From: Bacilliculturomica massiliensis
GTDB lineage: Bacteria > Bacillota > Clostridia > Peptostreptococcales > Anaerovoracaceae
Direction of reading: 5' to 3'
Length of the DNA: 64,000 bases
Assembly (NCBI RefSeq): GCF_900605495.1
Contig: NZ_LR027603.1
Coordinates: 1,675,997-1,739,996 of the forward strand
The notes under the pieces were generated by a model. The model made no database searches. It was not told the origin of the DNA and saw only the letters and a list, made by a program, of their open reading frames with translations. Positions 60,046 through 64,000 of the stretch are shown here, in pieces (position 1 is the first letter of the stretch; the number at the start of each line of letters is the position of its first letter). The position numbers and the translations under genes are program-made.

Positions 60046-61320
60046 TCAGATCCCGGGAAAAAATACGTGTGTGAAAATAAGCAGAACAGCCAGAAACGAT
60101 ACGTTGACTGCAGTGAACAGCGCCGTATACCGCCCGGTCCGCGCCCCCTCCGTCTGTCCATAGATCTTATAGGAGATCAGACTGGCCAGCGAAGCGATAA
60201 GCGTGCCCAGCCCTCCCAGATTTACCCCCAGCAGCAGGCTCTCTCCCCTGTCCGTAAAGCCCGAGAGCAGCACCGCCGCCGGTACGTTGGAGATCACCTG
60301 GCTGGCCGCGGCAGAGACCAGAAGTTCGCGCCCGGCCAGGATCTCCGCCAGCCTGCATGAGATCCAGGGCACGGCCGATACGTTTCCCACAAAGAGGAAG
60401 AAACAGGCGAAGGTGGCAAGAAGTCCGTAGTCCACCGTCAGGAAGATCTGACGGTCCAGCAGAAGGGCGCACATCACCGAAGTGACGAGAAGCGCCTGCC
60501 AGGGCATGATCCGCAAAACAGTCAGCAGACAGAGCAGAAAAAGACCCGTATACACATACAGCTTTCCCCTCCGGCCCCGGTCCCATTCCCTCCGATTCCG
60601 TTCGTTCTCCGTTGCCGTTTCAGCCCCCGAAGGCTCTTCGGTCTCCGGGCGCCTTTTGATCTCCAGGTACCTTTCATCCTCCGGACACTGTTCGTCCGAC
60701 GGCTGGCGCAGATCGTCCAGACGCGGACTTCCCGGCTTCCACTCCTCCCGGCGGGCCGTTTTCTTTCTGTCCAGCAGGAGGTAACAGGACAGGGCCAGCA
60801 ATCCGGCGGAGAGCGCAGTCACCGGGGTCATCACATCCAGAAAACGATCCATCTTCATCTCATAAGCCGTATAGAGATACAGGTTCTGCGGATTTCCCAC
60901 AGGCGTCAGCATACTGCCCAGATTGGCGGCCACCGTCTGCAGCACGATCACGTGGATCAGCTTGTCCTCTCTCTTTGCCAGCTTCAATACCTGTACCGTA
61001 AAAGGCACAAAGGTGATGAGCGCCACATCGTTGGTCACCACCATGGCGAAGAAAAAACAGAGAAAGACCAGCGCGGCGCCCACTCCCAACATAGTCTCCG
61101 CCCGGTTCACGATGCGGTCGGCAAGCACTTCGAAGACTCCGATCCTCTGCATGGCGGACACTACCAGCATGAGACAGAACAGAAGTCCCAGCACCCGAAA
61201 GTCGATATATTGCAGATATTTGCCCGAAGGCGGTTCCAAAAACGCGGAGACGGCCGCGGCCAGAGCCGCACAGCACAGCACCGTCTCTTTTTTCCAAAAT
61301 GATTGCAGCCTCTTTTTCAA
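60046..61320 (-). CDS. SLC13/ArsB-type anion permease
   Basis: A 424-residue transporter of the ion transporter superfamily (ArsB/NhaD and SLC13 group). Two inverted halves are visible: VFLCFFFAMVVTNDVALITFVPFTVQVL with the N-D/T-N motif and VAANLGSMLTPVGNPQN in the first, and AAASQVISNVPAAVLLSGF in the second, typical paired SNxP-type loops. They are joined by a long charged cytoplasmic linker (~190-260). The substrate could be sulfate, dicarboxylate or arsenite. A TTG at 61320 with GGAG upstream is the best start; it avoids overlap with mntP. Confidence 0.85.
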   Translation of the reverse strand: MKKRLQSFWKKETVLCCAALAAAVSAFLEPPSGKYLQYIDFRVLGLLFCLMLVVSAMQRIGVFEVLADRIVNRAETMLGVGAALVFLCFFFAMVVTNDVALITFVPFTVQVLKLAKREDKLIHVIVLQTVAANLGSMLTPVGNPQNLYLYTAYEMKMDRFLDVMTPVTALSAGLLALSCYLLLDRKKTARREEWKPGSPRLDDLRQPSDEQCPEDERYLEIKRRPETEEPSGAETATENERNRREWDRGRRGKLYVYTGLFLLCLLTVLRIMPWQALLVTSVMCALLLDRQIFLTVDYGLLATFACFFLFVGNVSAVPWISCRLAEILAGRELLVSAAASQVISNVPAAVLLSGFTDRGESLLLGVNLGGLGTLIASLASLISYKIYGQTEGARTGRYTALFTAVNVSFLAVLLIFTHVFFPGI

Positions 61321-61354
61321 AATTCGATTCTCCGTCCATTCAGCAGCCTTGCTG

Positions 61355-61924
61355 TTATCCCAGCGTATGCTCCGCAAAAATACGCAGCCCGATCCAGATG
61401 AGCACCAGTCCGCCGCACAGCTTGGCCTTCTGCCCCAAAAGCAGACCGAACCGTTTTCCCAGCACCGCTCCGAACAGGCAGACCGCGAAGGTCACAACGG
61501 CGATGAGCCCTGCCGCCTGGACGATGTTCGTCCGCAGCGCCGCCAGGCTGACGCCCACGGCCAGAGCGTCGATACTGGTGGCAACTCCCTGCACCAGCAG
61601 CGTTCTCACGTTCAGTTCTCTCACAGCCGGACAGCTTTCGGAGCTCTTCATCTCCTTCAGACTTTCCATGGCCATGCTGCCTCCGATAAAGCACAATAAA
61701 ACCAGGGCGATCCAGTGATCCAGCGAAGCGATGGCATCCTCCGCCAGCCTTCCGCCGTAGTAACCCAATACCGGCATCGCCCCCTGAAACGCTCCGAAGG
61801 TCAGCGCCGTGAGAATCACCTGCCTTCCTCCGATATTGCGGTAGCACATGCCGTTGGAAATGGACACGGCGAACGCGTCCGTGGCCAGTCCTCCGGCCAG
61901 TACGATCAACAGTAATATAGACAT
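61355..61924 (-). CDS. mntP: MntP, manganese efflux pump
   Basis: A 189-residue membrane protein with six helices that exports Mn2+. The two conserved repeats with metal-binding Asp are LLIVLAGGLATDAFAVSISNG and VQGVATSIDALAVGVSLA. GAFQGAMPVLGYYGG is also characteristic. GGGAG precedes the ATG. It starts only about 55 bases after addA ends, leaving no room for the riboswitch that often controls mntP; it may be read from the upstream transcript. The anion permease follows. Confidence 0.94.
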   Translation of the reverse strand: MSILLLIVLAGGLATDAFAVSISNGMCYRNIGGRQVILTALTFGAFQGAMPVLGYYGGRLAEDAIASLDHWIALVLLCFIGGSMAMESLKEMKSSESCPAVRELNVRTLLVQGVATSIDALAVGVSLAALRTNIVQAAGLIAVVTFAVCLFGAVLGKRFGLLLGQKAKLCGGLVLIWIGLRIFAEHTLG

Positions 61925-61979
61925 CCCTTTTCTCCCTTATCCCTTTGATTGTATTCCGGTCCGGCGGTCTGATATTCCA

Positions 61980-64000
61980 TTATTCCACTAAAACCGCCCT
62001 GTCCTGCGAAAAGAGATAGAGATAAACGCTTTTCACGCGAATGCCTTTGATCGTTTCCAGGGCCTCCTTATACAGCGCCGTCTGCGGTCTGTAGTAGTCC
62101 GCCAGCTCTTCCGCCTCTTTTTTCCCGCCTCCCCGGGCCGCGCCGCCAGACTTGTAATCCAGCAGTATATACTCCTCTCCCTCACGAAAATAACAGTCGA
62201 TGGTCCCCTGAACGATGATCTCTTCTCCGTCCAGTACCTTTTTCAGGTTAAAGGATTCCTCCCGGTATACTTCCCCGGAACGGCAGGCTCTGACGCCCGC
62301 CTCCGAACGGAAAAACGCCGACAGCGCTTCACAGTCTACAGCCTCCGCTTCCTCCGCCGTCATCATTTCCCTCTGCACCATGGACTGCGCGAAAGCGCGG
62401 ATCTCCATGGGGGTCTTTCCCTCTTCCGTAAACGGAATGTGTTCCATGACCCGGTGCATGGCGGTTCCCCGTTCCGCCGCAGTCATCGTGTGCACCGGCT
62501 CCATAAACCGCGGAACGACGCCCCGGGGCATGACGGCCCTCCGCGTCTCAGAGGGCGGCTGCGCCAGTCCCCCCCGGACTTCATCCGTCCCGCCCGGAGA
62601 CTCCGGCGCCCCAGACCGCTCCCTGAAGATCTGAGCCAGCTCCGACACGCTGTACTTGGATTTCTTCTCCGCCCCCCTGGCCGGGTATACATAGGAGAGC
62701 CGTCTGCGGATCTCTCGCTCCAGCTCCCCCCCAGCCTCTGGGCAGAGTCCGCTTCCGAAGCCGTGTTCCAGCTGGACCCGCAGACTCTCACGGGCGGCGG
62801 CGTCAGCCCTCCTGACCGCGCCGTATTCCCCGCGGCCGTGAAAGCAGACCTCCGTTTTATTTTCCAGAAGCACCGGGACCACCATGTCCAGATAACAGCG
62901 GGCGGACAGCACATCTCCCCCGTTTTTCATCCCGTAATCCTTCATGGCCTTATCCACATCCGTCACCGTACCCATGAGCACCAGCTGGTCCATGGCTCTG
63001 GTAAAGGCCACGTAAAGAGTTCGGATCTCCTCCGCCATGTCTTCCCTGCGCTTCTTCTGCTCGATCAGCGTCTGAAGGATGGTCTTTTTATAATATCCCT
63101 GCTCCGGATCCACCAGGCGCAGCGCGATGCCAAGCTCCTTGTGAAAGACGGCCTTCGCTGAATCCTGCCGCAGATTGAAGCGGCGGCCCAATCCGCCGAT
63201 CAGCACATAGGGAAATTCCAGACCCTTGCTCTTGTGCACGGTCATGATCCGCACCACATCGTCGTTTTCCCCCGCCAGCTTCACCTGTCCCACGCTGATC
63301 TTCTCCTTTTTCAGCGCGTCGATGTACCGGATAAAACCGAACAGCCCTTTTCCCTGACCCGCCTGATAATCCGCCGCTTTGTCCACCAGCGCCCTGAGAT
63401 TTGCCTGTCTCTGCAGACCGGAGGGAATGGCTGATATAAAATCGCCGTAGCCCGTATCCTCGATGAGCATGGAGAGCAGGTCCGCCAGCGGCGTGTAAGC
63501 GGCCTGCCGGCGGTAATCCGCCAGCCTTTCGGCCGCGCGGCGGCACTTGATCCGCAGCGCTTCGTCCCCGCCGTGAACGCCGTATCCTGCAAAAGCCTGA
63601 TAATACGCTCCCTTCATTCTGGATATGCGGATCTCCGCCAGCTCGTCCACCGTGAAATCAAAGATGGGCGACCGCAGCACGGAAAGCAGCGGCAGATCCT
63701 GTTTCCCGTTGTCGATCACCTGAAGCAGATTCATAAAGATCTGGATCTCCACCGTGTCGAAATATCCGTCGCTGTTATCCATGAAGGCGGCGATGCCCTC
63801 CTCGCTCAAAGCTTTGTAATAGAGATCGGCGTAACCCTTGGCCCCCCGCAGCAGGATGACGATATCCCGATTTTCCAGCGGCCGGATCACGCCCTTTTTT
63901 CCGTCGTAGATCGGCTTTCCTCTGGCTTCCCGGATCAGCTGCGCCGCGGCGTACGCCTCCAGCTCAGCTTTTTTCATGTCCTGGATCTCCTCGTCCACGT
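61980..64000 (-). CDS. addA: ATP-dependent helicase/nuclease AddA, C-terminal part (cut by window edge)
   Basis: The last ~673 codons of AddA, the helicase and nuclease subunit that processes double-strand breaks for RecA. Helicase parts present include VRIMTVHKSKGLEFPYVLIGG (UvrD-type motif V) and EIRTLYVAFTRAMDQLVL (motif VI). The RecB-family nuclease at the end has VQGTIDCYF and EYILLDYKSGG, with the Asp and Lys of the catalytic D...DxK motif. The frame is open at the right edge of the window, so the start and motifs I-IV lie outside. Confidence 0.93.
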   Translation of the reverse strand, partial: VDEEIQDMKKAELEAYAAAQLIREARGKPIYDGKKGVIRPLENRDIVILLRGAKGYADLYYKALSEEGIAAFMDNSDGYFDTVEIQIFMNLLQVIDNGKQDLPLLSVLRSPIFDFTVDELAEIRISRMKGAYYQAFAGYGVHGGDEALRIKCRRAAERLADYRRQAAYTPLADLLSMLIEDTGYGDFISAIPSGLQRQANLRALVDKAADYQAGQGKGLFGFIRYIDALKKEKISVGQVKLAGENDDVVRIMTVHKSKGLEFPYVLIGGLGRRFNLRQDSAKAVFHKELGIALRLVDPEQGYYKKTILQTLIEQKKRREDMAEEIRTLYVAFTRAMDQLVLMGTVTDVDKAMKDYGMKNGGDVLSARCYLDMVVPVLLENKTEVCFHGRGEYGAVRRADAAARESLRVQLEHGFGSGLCPEAGGELEREIRRRLSYVYPARGAEKKSKYSVSELAQIFRERSGAPESPGGTDEVRGGLAQPPSETRRAVMPRGVVPRFMEPVHTMTAAERGTAMHRVMEHIPFTEEGKTPMEIRAFAQSMVQREMMTAEEAEAVDCEALSAFFRSEAGVRACRSGEVYREESFNLKKVLDGEEIIVQGTIDCYFREGEEYILLDYKSGGAARGGGKKEAEELADYYRPQTALYKEALETIKGIRVKSVYLYLFSQDRAVLVE

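Overview
The window is chromosomal DNA from a fairly GC-rich, anaerobic, Gram-positive bacterium of the class Clostridia. The evidence is a T-box leader on ileS, an NdoA-type MazEF pair, split transketolase, NADP-type glutamate dehydrogenase, a group B-like [FeFe] hydrogenase, many small ferredoxin proteins, CsaB with an SLH-domain exoprotein, and strong AGGAGG ribosome binding sites. No rRNA, tRNA, prophage, insertion sequence or CRISPR array was seen. A genus cannot be named from the sequence alone.

Layout. 0-1.1 kb: start of ileS behind an isoleucine T-box. 1.1-5.8 kb: a leftward set with a NuoE-like small protein, the hydrogenase, a YrvL-phosphopantetheinyl transferase fusion, recX and a secreted protein. 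5.9-8.9 kb: a P-type Ca2+/Mn2+ ATPase behind what looks like a yybP-ykoY-type Mn2+ riboswitch. 8.9-17.5 kb: redox and stress genes (nitroreductase / Rrf2 / EFR1 ferredoxin, YerC, HxlR / flavin-ferredoxin protein / permease-binding-protein ABC importer, DUF3842, asparaginase-like protein, AraC regulator). 17.5-20.9 kb: larE-larB-larC for the nickel-pincer nucleotide, without larA. 20.9-23 kb: two small membrane proteins and an AraC regulator. 23-29 kb: cell-division and envelope set ftsE-ftsX-M23 hydrolase, with recJ and the S41 protease. 29-35.6 kb: folate salvage, a degenerate MinD-like protein, two small exported proteins, split transketolase and a TagA-type glycosyltransferase. 36-47.9 kb: cell-surface polysaccharide and S-layer region (nucleotide-sugar dehydrogenase, a repeat-rich 1.1-kb gap, O-antigen ligase-like protein, DUF4330, glycosyltransferase, GT4-CsaB fusion, SLH phosphodiester glycosidase). 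48-53.5 kb: mazEF, nnrD, mgtE, yhbY and an amino-acid permease. 53.7-64 kb: gdhA, a predicted selenoprotein, a lipoprotein facing a membrane-bound XRE regulator, an anion permease, mntP and the C-terminal part of addA.

How parts work together. CsaB pyruvylates the wall polysaccharide that SLH domains bind, so the csaB fusion and the SLH glycosidase next to it form a coherent anchoring system. FtsEX and the coiled-coil M23 protein form a divisome-controlled murein hydrolase. Metal homeostasis recurs: Mn2+-switched ATPase, MntP, MgtE and the Ni cofactor genes.

The most striking observation is at 55.3-55.8 kb. An apparently short lipoprotein continues through an in-frame TGA for 60 more codons to complete a HesB/IscA-like fold. 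The TGA sits at Cys-Sec-Gly-Gly-Pro and is followed at bacterial-SECIS distance by a hairpin whose loop begins with G. This looks like an exported, lipid-anchored HesB-like selenoprotein.
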